Part shown: positions 46,976-54,497 of the stretch, piece after piece
Position numbering within the stretch: the first letter of the stretch is position 1
How the letters are laid out: every line of letters begins with the position of its first letter
Assembly (NCBI GenBank): GCA_017880775.1
Contig: JADGRQ010000004.1
Coordinates: 1 to 64,000, forward strand
DNA from: Burkholderiales bacterium
Lineage (GTDB): Bacteria > Pseudomonadota > Gammaproteobacteria > Burkholderiales > SG8-39
Reading direction: 5' to 3'
Length of the DNA stretch: 64,000 nt
Notes under the pieces: model-generated
What the model saw: only the letters and a program-made list of their open reading frames with translations
Told to the model about the DNA's origin: nothing
Databases searched by the model: none
Position numbers and translations under genes: made by a program

Positions 46976-47902
46976 TTACCCGGTCCGCACCGGATCGATC
47001 CGGTCGAGCGGGCTCTTTACCGCCCGCCCGCCGCGATTCAGTACGTGCGTGTAGACCATGGTGGTCGAAACATCCGAATGCCCGAGCAACTCCTGCACCG
47101 TGCGGATGTCGTAGCCGGACTGCAGGAGGTGCGTTGCGAACGAATGCCGCAGCGTGTGACAACTCACCGGCTTGATGATGCTCGCGACGCGCGTCGCGCG
47201 CTTGATCGCGCGACTCATCGTATCTGGGTAAACGTGGTGGCGTCGAATGACCCCCGAATCCAGATCGACCGAGCGGTTTTTCGACGGAAACAGGAACTGC
47301 CAGCCCCACTCGTATCCCGCGCGCGGATACTTGCGCGACAAGGCGTGAGGCAGCCAGACATCTCCGTAACCCTCCGCGAGGTCCCGCCGATGAAGCGTGC
47401 GCACCTTGCCGAGGTGGGCCTGAAGCGATTGCACCACGCTTTCAGGCAGCATCGTTACACGGTCCTTCGCCCCTTTGCCGTCGCGCACAAGCACCCGGCG
47501 ATATGCGAAGTCCACGTCCTTGACGCGAAGCTCCAGGCATTCCTGCAGGCGCAGGCCCGCGCCGTAGAGCAGACTCGCCATCATCCAGGTCACGCCTTCG
47601 AGCTGCTCGAGCACTGCCTTGTACAGAAACAGCAGCGCGGCGAGCGCCTGGTTCTGCGTCGCGGCCGCGACGTTGCGATCGGTAGCGAGCCAGCTGAGGA
47701 ACGCCGTCACCTCAGCTGCACCCAATTCGGCCGGATGGCGTTTGTTGTTATGAAGGATGAAATAGCGGATCCAGAACCAGTAAGTTTTCTCCGTCCGCCG
47801 ACTGTAATGACGCGAGCGGATCGCCGCGCGCACGCGGTCGATCAAACGGGGTGCAGGAGAGGCGTTTGAGGAACCTTGCGAGGAATCAGCGGGTTGTTCC
47901 AT
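46976..47902 (-). CDS. intI: Integron integrase IntI with an internal deletion
   Basis: A 308-residue tyrosine recombinase. All catalytic residues are visible: R118 (GAGLRLQE), H249 and R252 (CHTLRHSF), H275 (LLGHSDVS) and Y284 (TMVYTHV). The IntI-specific extra helix region [19 protein letters not shown] ... GVIRRHH distinguishes it from XerC/D. Against remembered IntI sequences, about 33 residues are missing between LYKAVLEQ (residue 100) and LEGVTW (residue 101), where family members have an LPW ... RLPVVLT stretch. Activity may be reduced or lost. It faces away from the cassette array, as is usual. Confidence 0.92.
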   Translation of the reverse strand: MEQPADSSQGSSNASPAPRLIDRVRAAIRSRHYSRRTEKTYWFWIRYFILHNNKRHPAELGAAEVTAFLSWLATDRNVAAATQNQALAALLFLYKAVLEQLEGVTWMMASLLYGAGLRLQECLELRVKDVDFAYRRVLVRDGKGAKDRVTMLPESVVQSLQAHLGKVRTLHRRDLAEGYGDVWLPHALSRKYPRAGYEWGWQFLFPSKNRSVDLDSGVIRRHHVYPDTMSRAIKRATRVASIIKPVSCHTLRHSFATHLLQSGYDIRTVQELLGHSDVSTTMVYTHVLNRGGRAVKSPLDRIDPVRTG

Positions 47903-48113
47903 AAATAGCCGTTCATCGGAGTTACTGTATAGCCACCACTCCCTTGACGCGCTGATTTGAGGGCAGGTTGACGAAACGAACGCGGAGCATGACGATGTTC
48001 ATCAGCACTTTTGCTTATGATTGAGCGTTCGGCGTCACATAGCGGCAGCAGGTGATTCACTAGCGCCTTTTATTTCAGGTAAGGCAGTCGTATCTAAAAC
48101 GAAGGAGAAGACA
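47903..48113 (+). other. Integron platform: attI region and cassette promoter zone
   Basis: This stretch between intI and the first cassette gene should hold attI and the promoters. At 48083-48103 it reads GGCAGTCG then TATCTAAAACGAAGG, close to the class 1 attI1 end GGCAGTCGCCCTAAAACAAAGTTAG that I recall. The crossover GTTRRRY itself is not present, so the junction with the first cassette has been altered. GGCAGCAGGTG just before also echoes attI1. No promoter was identified with confidence. Confidence 0.45.
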
Positions 48114-48323
48114 ATGGGTGAATGGTCCGACTATTTCGAGGATTTCCCAGAAGAGAATCCAGCCAATTATGTAGGCAACCGTTTTGACCCGAAGGGCGCT
48201 GAAGCGCTCCGGACGCAGGCAGCCAAGGCCGCCCAAGAGCAGGCAAAGCTTGACGCGGAAATTGGCAGAATCATTCAAAAGCACAGCAATCCTGCGGCGC
48301 CGGGCAAGAAGCAAAGTGAGTAG
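48114..48323 (+). CDS. Cassette 1: small charged hypothetical protein
   Basis: A 69-residue hydrophilic protein starting MGEWSDYFEDFPEENPANYVG, with an Ala/Gln/Glu helix and a Lys-rich end. GAAGGAGAAGACA precedes the ATG, a strong site. It fills the first cassette position and is followed by an attC within nine bases. No family is known. Confidence 0.7.
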   Translation: MGEWSDYFEDFPEENPANYVGNRFDPKGAEALRTQAAKAAQEQAKLDAEIGRIIQKHSNPAAPGKKQSE

Positions 48324-48332
48324 CGGAGTGCC

Positions 48333-48419
48333 GCCCAACTCTATGTCGAACGGACGGGCCTTCAGCGGCGTGCCGTGTGCGAGCAGCTCCCTGGCCCGCC
48401 GTTCACAACGACGTTAGAA
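48333..48419 (+). other. attC site of cassette 1
   Basis: Left core GCCCAAC (48333-48339) and right core GTTAGAA (48413-48419). Arms GAACGGACGGGCC and GGCCCGCCGTTC pair with one unpaired A. The same arms occur at the 5.6 kb site. Length 87 bases. Confidence 0.88.
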
Positions 48420-48425
48420 CGCAAA

Positions 48426-48905
48426 ATGACCGTGTCGCCGTTTGAACACTTGCAAGTTCCCCGCGAGTTGGTTTGCGAATTTTTCGGGGTGTTTTCTCGT
48501 TTTGAATTTGCGCTCAAAGAATCAAAGTTCTTTCGCTCAAGCCACAACTCCCGCGCAGCACCAGACTGGCGGCTTTTCGGAGAAAAGTTCGGTAAATTTC
48601 TTCCGGCCGAAATCACGAATAGCGAAGCCATTCAGTACTTATTGAAGGAGCCACCTTTCGTTCAAGAAGTGGAAAACGGCTCAATTCATTGGAAACCTGC
48701 CCCGCTTCGTGGTGACACAGATGGCGAACGAGTTATTGATGCTATTCAACGTGTGCGGAATAATCTTTTTCACGGTGGGAAGCATTCGCCTCATTCTCCG
48801 CAGGGTCGAGACGAAAAACTTGTTCGAGGCGCACTTGCTGTCCTTGAAGCATGCATCGGATTGAACAAGGACCTGCAATTTTGTTATGAGAATTCTAAAT
48901 CCTGA
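48426..48905 (+). CDS. Cassette 2, first gene: HEPN-motif protein
   Basis: A 159-residue protein beginning seven bases after the attC core. RNNLFHGGKH (R111 to H116) is the R-x4-H motif of HEPN domains, many of which are metal-independent RNases in toxin-antitoxin and defence systems. The helical segments VIDAIQRV before and LVRGALAVLEACIGLNKDL after fit the HEPN bundle. GC content is well below that of the core genes. No nucleotidyltransferase partner is adjacent. The motif is short, so the call is probable, not certain. Confidence 0.6.
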   Translation: MTVSPFEHLQVPRELVCEFFGVFSRFEFALKESKFFRSSHNSRAAPDWRLFGEKFGKFLPAEITNSEAIQYLLKEPPFVQEVENGSIHWKPAPLRGDTDGERVIDAIQRVRNNLFHGGKHSPHSPQGRDEKLVRGALAVLEACIGLNKDLQFCYENSKS

Positions 48906-49261
48906 TGATCACGAGTACGACACATTTTCTTACGACAGTCGCCCACTACTTCACTGTTCTGGCGCGCGCTCTCTGGCTTGTGGGGTGCATTACTGCGGCG
49001 ATGCCCGTACAAGCACGTGACAGCTCGGAAGACCATCGCAACGTCCTAATAAATTCACGGGGTGATGTGGCTGCGGTAATGCTTTGCGACCCGAAGGTGC
49101 CGAACAAATGTTTAATTGTTGAAGTAAACTCGGGTAACCCTTTACTTATGGCGCTTCGCGAATCTGACGACAGATATTTCGTAGTGAATTACAACACTGG
49201 CGAACCTGTAGGAAGAATAGTTCGCGTCGGTACAACAGTTTGGCGTCTGGTTGCGCAGTAA
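48905..49261 (+). CDS. Cassette 2, second gene: exported small protein
   Basis: A 118-residue protein whose ATG overlaps the stop of the HEPN-motif gene (TGATG). A signal peptide (VLARALWLVGCITAAMPVQA) precedes a mature part of about 80 residues with VMLCDPKVPNKCLIVEV. Its two cysteines may pair in the periplasm. No family recognised. There is no attC between it and the HEPN gene, so the two travel together as one cassette. Confidence 0.65.
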   Translation: MITSTTHFLTTVAHYFTVLARALWLVGCITAAMPVQARDSSEDHRNVLINSRGDVAAVMLCDPKVPNKCLIVEVNSGNPLLMALRESDDRYFVVNYNTGEPVGRIVRVGTTVWRLVAQ

Positions 49262-49268
49262 CCATGCG

Positions 49269-49325
49269 TTCTAACTTTAAATGCAACGGACCGCCTTCGG
49301 CGGCCGTTGATTATTGACGTTATGC
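49269..49325 (+). other. attC site of cassette 2
   Basis: Left core TTCTAAC and right core GTTATGC frame a compact 57-base site. The hairpin AACGGACCGCC-TTCG-GGCGGCCGTT has one unpaired A. This is the canonical short attC form. Confidence 0.88.
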
Positions 49326-49489
49326 CGCATGTGACGCCGCCAGGCAGTGAGCGCGATCGGCCATTTGCGCTCATGCGGCACGGTCCTCAAATCCCGATTG
49401 ATCGTCACCCTACGCCTACCTGCCGCTAACTCGCTGGCCAGCTTTCCTTGGCGTAAACGCGCATACTGCGCGCCCATCAAGGGAGGGGA
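49326..49489 (+). other. 5' region of cassette 3
   Basis: A 164-base leader, unusually long for a cassette, between the attC core and the start codon. It contains a small dyad GCCGCATG ... CATGCGGC. It could carry the cassette's own promoter. No gene is seen. Confidence 0.3.
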
Positions 49490-50470
49490 ATGAACAATCG
49501 TCGGAAACTGGCTATTGCGCTTGGCGCGGCTGCTCTTGCAGCGCCTTTCGCGTCCTTCGCTCAGCAGCAGGCCAAAATCCGGCGAATCGGTTTTCTGGCT
49601 GTCGGCTCGGCTTCCTTTATGGCGAGCCGTGCAGAGTTGCTGCGGCTGGGCCTGCGCGACTTGGGGCACATCGAAGGCAGGAACATTGTCTTTGAGTCGC
49701 GATACGCTGACGGCAAGACTGAGCGGCTTGCCGGACTCGCGGCGGAGCTGGTTCGCCTTCAAGTTGATGCCCTTGTGACCCACACGACACTGGGAGTCCA
49801 GGCCGCCATGCAGGCAAGCTCGACCATTCCCATTGTCATTGCGGCGACCGCCGACCCCGTCGTCACGGGCCTCGTCGCCAGTCTCGCTCGGCCGGGCGGT
49901 AACGTTACCGGGTCGGCAATCTTTACTCCCGAAATCATGGCCAAACGGATCGAATTACTCAAGGAGGTCGCACCGCGCATCAAGCGTGTAGCCGCGTTCC
50001 TGCGACCAAGTGCTTCCAGTATTTCAATACTTCAGGCGATGGAGACTGCAGCGAAGTCATTAAAGGTCGAGCTGCAAAAATTCGAAGCACCGAGTGTTAG
50101 CGAACTGAATGACAGTTTTTCGGCGATGTCTCGAAACGGCGTTAACGGACTCGTCGTTCAAGATGACCCGGAAATTATCGCCAACTCCAAAGCCATTGCC
50201 GGGTTCGCGGAAAAGTATCGCATCCCCTCGGCAGGAAACTCGGAATTCGCGGAAGCCGGCAATATGCTCGGCTTTGGAGTGAACATTCCAGAAATGTTTC
50301 GCCGGGCGGCATACTTCGTGGACAAAATCCTCAAGGGCGTAAAACCAGCCGATCTGCCGGTCGAGCAGCCTACCAAGTTCGAGTTGGTGATCAACATGAA
50401 AACCAGCAAGGCATTGGGCCTCAAGTTCCCCCACGCGCTCCTAGTCAGAGCGGACAAAGTAATCGAGTAA
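49490..50470 (+). CDS. Cassette 3: ABC transporter substrate-binding protein (TrpX/DUF534 type)
   Basis: A 326-residue periplasmic binding protein with signal peptide MNNRRKLAIALGAAALAAPFASFA. IRRIGFLAVGSA starts the mature fold, LRLGLRDLGHIEGRNIVFESR is the family signature, and DPVVTGLVASLARPGGNVTG follows. Relatives bind amino acids or aromatic compounds. AGGGAGGGG precedes the ATG. No permease or ATPase is nearby, so it is an orphan receptor in cassette form. Confidence 0.82.
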   Translation: MNNRRKLAIALGAAALAAPFASFAQQQAKIRRIGFLAVGSASFMASRAELLRLGLRDLGHIEGRNIVFESRYADGKTERLAGLAAELVRLQVDALVTHTTLGVQAAMQASSTIPIVIAATADPVVTGLVASLARPGGNVTGSAIFTPEIMAKRIELLKEVAPRIKRVAAFLRPSASSISILQAMETAAKSLKVELQKFEAPSVSELNDSFSAMSRNGVNGLVVQDDPEIIANSKAIAGFAEKYRIPSAGNSEFAEAGNMLGFGVNIPEMFRRAAYFVDKILKGVKPADLPVEQPTKFELVINMKTSKALGLKFPHALLVRADKVIE

Positions 50471-50501
50471 GGATGCGAACTGCAGCGATATTGCGGCATA
50501 A

Positions 50502-52464
50502 TCGGGTAAGGGCCGGCTGCTAACCGGCCCTCCCCACACCACCCGGCATGCGGGTCCGCACCGGGCGGTTCACGTACAGGAAGCACGCGCCGTACTCAGG
50601 CGTATCCGTGAGCTTTCATCCAAAGATCACGGACACTGAACAAGCCCTGTTCCTTCAGCCATTGGTTGGTCATCCCGGCCTGGGTCGCCAGCGTCTTTGA
50701 CAGTCGCCAGTAGCTCTTGCTGCTGATGGCCGTCAGAATCGCATGGCGCTTTCCAATGCCGAGCGCAAGCAGATGCCGCACCTTCGTGCGCACCAGCCGC
50801 CACTGCTTCCAGTAGCACAGACGCACACGCCGGCGCAGCCACTCATCGATCTCGGGTACCGGACGGTAATACTCCGAGATGCCGAAGTACCCCATCCAGC
50901 CCCGTAGATACTGCGCGAGCTTGTTGAACCGGTAGCGCATCGAGACACCCCAGCTTCGTCCGGTGAATCTGCGAACGTTGTGCTTGAAGTCCTCGAACGC
51001 GCGCGCCGACCAGCGCAGCTTGCCCTTGCGGAACGTGAATCCCAGAAAGACGCACTGATCGATCGGCGCCACCCGGCTCTTCTGCTCATTGACCTGAAGC
51101 TTGAGCCTCTTGGCAAGATACCCCGTGAGGCTCGCCTTCACCCGCTCGCCGGCCCGTGGCGTCTTGACCAGAACCAGCACGTCGTCGGCGTAGCGCGCAA
51201 AGCGATGCCCCCGTCGTTCCAGTTCCCGGTCCAGATCGTCCAGCAGGATGTTGGCCAGCAGCGGCGAGAGCGGTCCGCCTTGCGGCGTGCCGATCTCGCT
51301 GGGCTCGAAGGTTTCCCCGACCACGACGCCCGCTCTCAGGTACCGACCGAGCAGCGCGAGCAACCGCGTGTCACCTACCTTCCTGGCCACGCGGGCCATC
51401 AGGATGTCGTGCTGGACGTTGTCGAAGAACTTCGCCAAATCCAGATCGACGGCAATGCGGTAGCCGGCCTTGATACTGGCCTGCACCTGTCGGAGCGCTC
51501 CGTGAGCGCCGCGTCGGGGACGGAAACCGAAACTCGACTCGGAGAATCCCGCATCGAAGATCGGCCCCATCACTTGCGCGATGGCCTGCTGGATCAACCG
51601 GTCAACGACCGTCGGTATCCCCAGCAGTCGCTCGCCCCCGTCCGGTTTCGGGATACTCACCCGTCGCACCGGTTGTGGGCAATACGTGCCATCGAGCAAG
51701 GCTTGTCGGATCGCCGGCCAGTGGCCGCGCGCGTAGGCCGGGAAGTCCTCGATGCGCATCCCGTCAATGCCGGGCGCACCTCGATTGCTCCTCACCTGCC
51801 GCCACGCGCGCCGCAGATTGTCCGCGGCAACGATCCCTTCCATGAGTACATCGTGCAAGGCTGGCTGCATGACCCTACGCCGATCCTCGGCTCCCCCGGT
51901 CGGGTTCGTCACCAAAGTCGAGTCGGTCACCGCTCCTCCTTGTCTGTTCGTGTTCGGCCCTTTGCCGTGACCCCTTCTTGCGCGGGGGCGCCGGCTCATA
52001 CGGCCTCTGCTGACTTCTGTCCGGTCACGCCACGCATTGCTGCGCAGCGCGCTGCGCCGCCTTGCTCCGTTCGCTGCCTCGTTCGCTCGCGTGGATCGGC
52101 AGCATCTCCACACGCCTGGGCCTTGTTCAACCAGCGGACCCGGCTGGTTCATTACGGTGCAAGGAAAGCGACGCCGCCGCGCCGGTCAGATCTCCCCGAA
52201 TAAGAACATGCGCCTTCGGTGCACAACCGCCGCATTTACCCTGCCCCTGGACACCTCGGGCTTCGTCATCTGGTGCTGACTCGCCCCGGGACTGAGCCTT
52301 CTATGCAATTTCTGTTCGTTGGCTCGCACCTTTGCCTTCCAGCTTCCTTCAGACAAATCCTCGCGGACTTGCCCTTGCCGTCGGCTAGTGGTTATCCTGA
52401 TTCCATGGCGTCCTCCCACAGGGGACTTCCACCCCATCAGATCATGCCCATGTCGGGCGTACAC
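50502..52464 (-). mobile_element. Group IIC-attC intron inserted in an attC site
   Basis: A 1963-base intron on the strand opposite to the cassette genes. The 5' end reads GTGTACGCCCG (from 52464), the RNA domain I region follows with TGGGGTGGAAGTCCCC and GCGAGGATTTGTCTGAAGG, the reverse transcriptase gene comes next, and domain V is the hairpin GAACCGCCCGGTGCGG ... CCGCATGCCGGGTGG near 50575-50530. Joining 50501 to 52465 gives GGCATAACCGGCAGCG, which restores an attC left core GCATAAC. This fixes both ends. The class is known to target attC bottom strands. Confidence 0.85.
50596..51930 (-). CDS. ltrA: Group II intron reverse transcriptase/maturase
   Basis: A 444-residue intron-encoded protein. 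RT blocks: FRPRRGAHGALRQVQ, DLAKFFDNVQHDIL, GTPQGGPLSPLLANILLDD, and RYADDVLVLV with the catalytic YADD. The maturase domain follows (LAQYLRGWMGYFG). No C-terminal HNH endonuclease is present, as expected for class C. The GTG at 51930 has AAGGAGGA ahead of it and starts VTDSTLVTNP; a longer frame to 52152 lacks a start signal. It appears intact, so the intron may still move. Confidence 0.93.
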   Translation of the reverse strand: MTDSTLVTNPTGGAEDRRRVMQPALHDVLMEGIVAADNLRRAWRQVRSNRGAPGIDGMRIEDFPAYARGHWPAIRQALLDGTYCPQPVRRVSIPKPDGGERLLGIPTVVDRLIQQAIAQVMGPIFDAGFSESSFGFRPRRGAHGALRQVQASIKAGYRIAVDLDLAKFFDNVQHDILMARVARKVGDTRLLALLGRYLRAGVVVGETFEPSEIGTPQGGPLSPLLANILLDDLDRELERRGHRFARYADDVLVLVKTPRAGERVKASLTGYLAKRLKLQVNEQKSRVAPIDQCVFLGFTFRKGKLRWSARAFEDFKHNVRRFTGRSWGVSMRYRFNKLAQYLRGWMGYFGISEYYRPVPEIDEWLRRRVRLCYWKQWRLVRTKVRHLLALGIGKRHAILTAISSKSYWRLSKTLATQAGMTNQWLKEQGLFSVRDLWMKAHGYA

Positions 52465-52544
52465 CCGGCAGCGCAGCGGACGCGCGCGAGCGGGGGTAGT
52501 TTGCAACGATCGGCGCGCGCGCGCCGCTGGCTTCCACGTTGGAC
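52465..52544 (+). other. attC site of cassette 3, right part (split by the intron)
   Basis: This is the larger part of an attC whose left core lies at 50495-50501, across the intron. The right core is GTTGGAC (52538-52544). CAGCGCAGCGGACGCGCGCG pairs in part with CGCGCGCGCCGCTGG. The start of this part, GGCAGCGCAGCGGACG, resembles the attC at 53303. Confidence 0.75.
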
Positions 52545-52599
52545 ATCTGACGAGTGGTCGCCCCGAACCAAATAACCGCAGGGCTCTTGGGGGAGGAAA

Positions 52600-52896
52600 A
52601 TGATGGCTGCATACGTGATTTTCGATGTCGATATTCATGATGCCGACCGGTATCAGGATTTCATGAAACAGGTGAAGCCTGCGCTCGACGCGGCCGGTGC
52701 GCGCTATCTCGCTCGCGGCGGGGCGCACAAAGTCTACGAGGGCGATTGGAGTCCGAGACGAATCGTGCTCCTGGAATTCCCTTCGATCGCAGCGTGGGAG
52801 TCCTTCTACTACGGGCCTGTGTACCAAGGTGTCAAGTCAATTAGAGACGAATGCAGTTCCGCTCGCCTTGTCAGTGTGGACGGTCTTTCTGCGTGA
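52600..52896 (+). CDS. Cassette 4, first gene: DUF1330 family protein
   Basis: A 98-residue DUF1330 protein (AAYVIFDVDIHDADRYQDFM, GARYLARGGAHKVYEGD, RRIVLLEFPSIAAWESFY). GGGGGAGGAAA precedes two consecutive ATG codons. Related to the gene at 30.4 kb but not close. Its stop overlaps the next GTG start. Confidence 0.85.
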   Translation: MMAAYVIFDVDIHDADRYQDFMKQVKPALDAAGARYLARGGAHKVYEGDWSPRRIVLLEFPSIAAWESFYYGPVYQGVKSIRDECSSARLVSVDGLSA

Positions 52897-53114
52897 CCCA
52901 TCCTTGCAGGACATTTCGGAAGCAGACGCCCATCCTAGATGAATGGATCGAACGGACCATCCGTTCCCCGCTGAAAGAGCCGGTTCAGGCAGACGGCCGC
53001 ATACGCCGATGGGCGCAGATCCCGGAAGCCGAGAACCGCCACCTCCGGGTCGTGCTTCTCGCGGACCGCGAAACGGTCCACAATGCGTTCGTCGATCGAA
53101 GGTTTGCGCCATGA
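52893..53114 (+). CDS. Cassette 4, second gene: DUF4258-like small protein
   Basis: A 73-residue protein read from a GTG at 52893 that overlaps the DUF1330 stop (GTGA). EWIERTIRSPLKEPVQADGR, then IRRWAQIPEAENRHLRVVLL, then TVHNAFVDRRF follow the DUF4258 pattern, usually placed before a DUF2283 gene. Its stop overlaps the DUF2283 ATG. The pair is reminiscent of toxin-antitoxin layouts, but activity has not been shown here. Confidence 0.65.
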   Translation: MTHPCRTFRKQTPILDEWIERTIRSPLKEPVQADGRIRRWAQIPEAENRHLRVVLLADRETVHNAFVDRRFAP

Positions 53115-53308
53115 GAATTCGGTACTTCAAAGACACCGACACACTGCTCATCGAGTTCAAAGAAGCTCCCGTCGCCGAAACCCGCGACCTCGATGAAAAC
53201 ACGGTGCTGGACATGGATGCTCAAGGCAATGTCTGCGCCATCACCGTTGAGCACGCCTCCCAGCGTGCTGGCATCCCCGCGTTCTCGTACGAGCAGGTTG
53301 CGGCTTAA
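53111..53308 (+). CDS. Cassette 4, third gene: DUF2283 protein
   Basis: A 65-residue DUF2283 protein (MRIRYFKDTDTLLIEFKEAP, ETRDLDENTVLDMDAQGNVCAITVEHAS). Its ATG overlaps the previous stop (ATGA). Its stop codon TAA lies inside the attC left core GCTTAAC. DUF2283 proteins pair with DUF4258 proteins in many genomes. Confidence 0.85.
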   Translation: MRIRYFKDTDTLLIEFKEAPVAETRDLDENTVLDMDAQGNVCAITVEHASQRAGIPAFSYEQVAA

Positions 53309-53392
53309 CAGCGCAGCCCACCCGGACGGGCGCGCGAGCCTCGTGCCTCGCAACGGTCACCGGGCGCGCGCCGGTGGCTGCAAACGTTATGC
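53303..53392 (+). other. attC site of cassette 4
   Basis: Left core GCTTAAC (53303-53309), right core GTTATGC (53386-53392). GCAGCCCACCCGG pairs with CCGGTGGCTGC around a large central stem with GGGCGCGCG and CGGGCGCGCGCCGG. Length 90 bases. Confidence 0.85.
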
Positions 53393-53410
53393 CTCATGGA
53401 GATGTCGTGC

Positions 53411-53824
53411 ATGAAGCCACGAATAACTGTTATCACGGTATGCGTCGATGATCTGGAAAAGTCACTCAAGTTCTACCGCGACGGTCTTGGGTTGAAGACA
53501 GAAGGCATCATCGGAAAGGAATTCGAGCATGGCGCAGTCGCCTTTTTTGATCTGCAGTCCGAACTCAAGCTCGCCATTTGGCCCCGCAAGAGTCTTGCCC
53601 ATGATTCCGGGCTTCCTCTAATGGCGCCAAGTGCCACCGAACTTTCCCTTGGGCATAACGTTTCATCCAAGGCCGAAGTTGATGCGGTCATGGCGCAGGC
53701 CAAGAGCGCAGGTGCAGTCATCGTGAAGCCTGCACAAGATACGTTTTGGGGAGGCTATGCAGGCTATTTTCAAGATCCCGATCAGCATCTGTGGGAGGTC
53801 GTTTGGAACCCACAGTGGGCTTGA
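53411..53824 (+). CDS. Cassette 5: glyoxalase/VOC family protein
   Basis: A 137-residue vicinal-oxygen-chelate protein. ITVITVCVDDLEKSLKFYRDGLG opens the first beta-alpha-beta unit, and GYAGYFQDPDQHLWEVVWNP closes the second with its metal-type Glu. Such proteins act as dioxygenases, isomerases or drug-binding resistance proteins. The ATG at 53411 has GGAG nine bases upstream; an ATG at 53396 is possible. Confidence 0.85.
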   Translation: MKPRITVITVCVDDLEKSLKFYRDGLGLKTEGIIGKEFEHGAVAFFDLQSELKLAIWPRKSLAHDSGLPLMAPSATELSLGHNVSSKAEVDAVMAQAKSAGAVIVKPAQDTFWGGYAGYFQDPDQHLWEVVWNPQWA

Positions 53825-53834
53825 GCAGAATGAG

Positions 53835-53898
53835 GCATAACAATTCGCTGCAGGCGCGACGGCCCTGGCGGGCCGCGGCCTGAGCTCAAACGTTGAGG
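53835..53898 (+). other. attC site of cassette 5
   Basis: Left core GCATAAC (53835-53841), right core GTTGAGG (53892-53898). GGCCCTGGCGGGCC forms the tip, and CTGCAGGCGC with GCGGCCTGAG the lower stem. Length 64 bases. Confidence 0.82.
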
Positions 53899-54183
53899 CG
53901 GTAGAAAAAGTCCCGCCGCGATCATCGACACTCTACGATGCGATATGAGCGTTGCGTTGATTGAATTGGGCATCGATGGTCAACCGAGCCGTAATCTTCT
54001 CGTAGATCGCGTCCTCCTGCCCGACAACGACAATGTTCGAAGCGATCAAAGGAATTGGACGTGTTTTCGCAAGTGCTCGAATTGCCCGGTTTGGGTACTT
54101 TTTCTACAGCCTCGTTGGGCCTCTCACACCCCCGAGCACCCGACTCGTATGCGCGATTGCATAGAAGTATCCGTTGGGATACG
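53899..54183 (+). other. Leader of cassette 6, possible small ORF
   Basis: A 43-codon frame at 54033-54164 (MFEAIKGIGRVFASARIARFG then a hydrophobic YFFYSLVGPL) could encode a small membrane peptide. It has no clear ribosome binding site. The longer frames across this stretch look random. A second, fused cassette whose attC was lost would explain the length. Confidence 0.25.
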
Positions 54184-54497
54184 ATGGGGCACGTGAACAC
54201 TTTTCTGCGCAGCGAGGAGTTTGACGCTTGGCTCTCCGGCTTGAAGGACAAAATTGGGCGCGCCCGAGCGTCCATCGCATCCGCTCTGCCGAACATGGAA
54301 ATTTTGGCGACTGCGAACTTGTAGGCAATGGAGTGTCCGAAATGCGCGTCCATGTTGGTCCAGGCTACCGAGCCTATTTCACCCGGCGCGCAGAGGCGGT
54401 CTATCTGCTTCTCTTGGGCGGCGACAAGTCCTCGCAGAAGCGTGACATCAAACGCGCCATTGAAATGGCACCGGCTCTGGACAGGAGTGAACCATGA
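54184..54497 (+). pseudogene. Cassette 6: HigB/RelE-type toxin with frameshift
   Basis: Two frames make one addiction-module killer protein. The first reads FLRSEEFDAWLSGLKDKIGRAR from the ATG at 54184, and the second HRIRSAEHGNFGDCELVG then GVSEMRVHVGPGYRAYFTRR and LLLGGDKSSQKRDIKRAIEMA. The shift is by one base near 54265-54275. The ribosome-dependent RNase fold is interrupted, so the toxin should be inactive. The end overlaps the antitoxin start by ATGA. Confidence 0.75.

Noticed and set aside
54055-54324. 89-codon frame as an intact gene before the antitoxin
   Set aside because: Only its last third resembles the toxin and it then leaves the toxin frame; treated as part of the frameshifted toxin.
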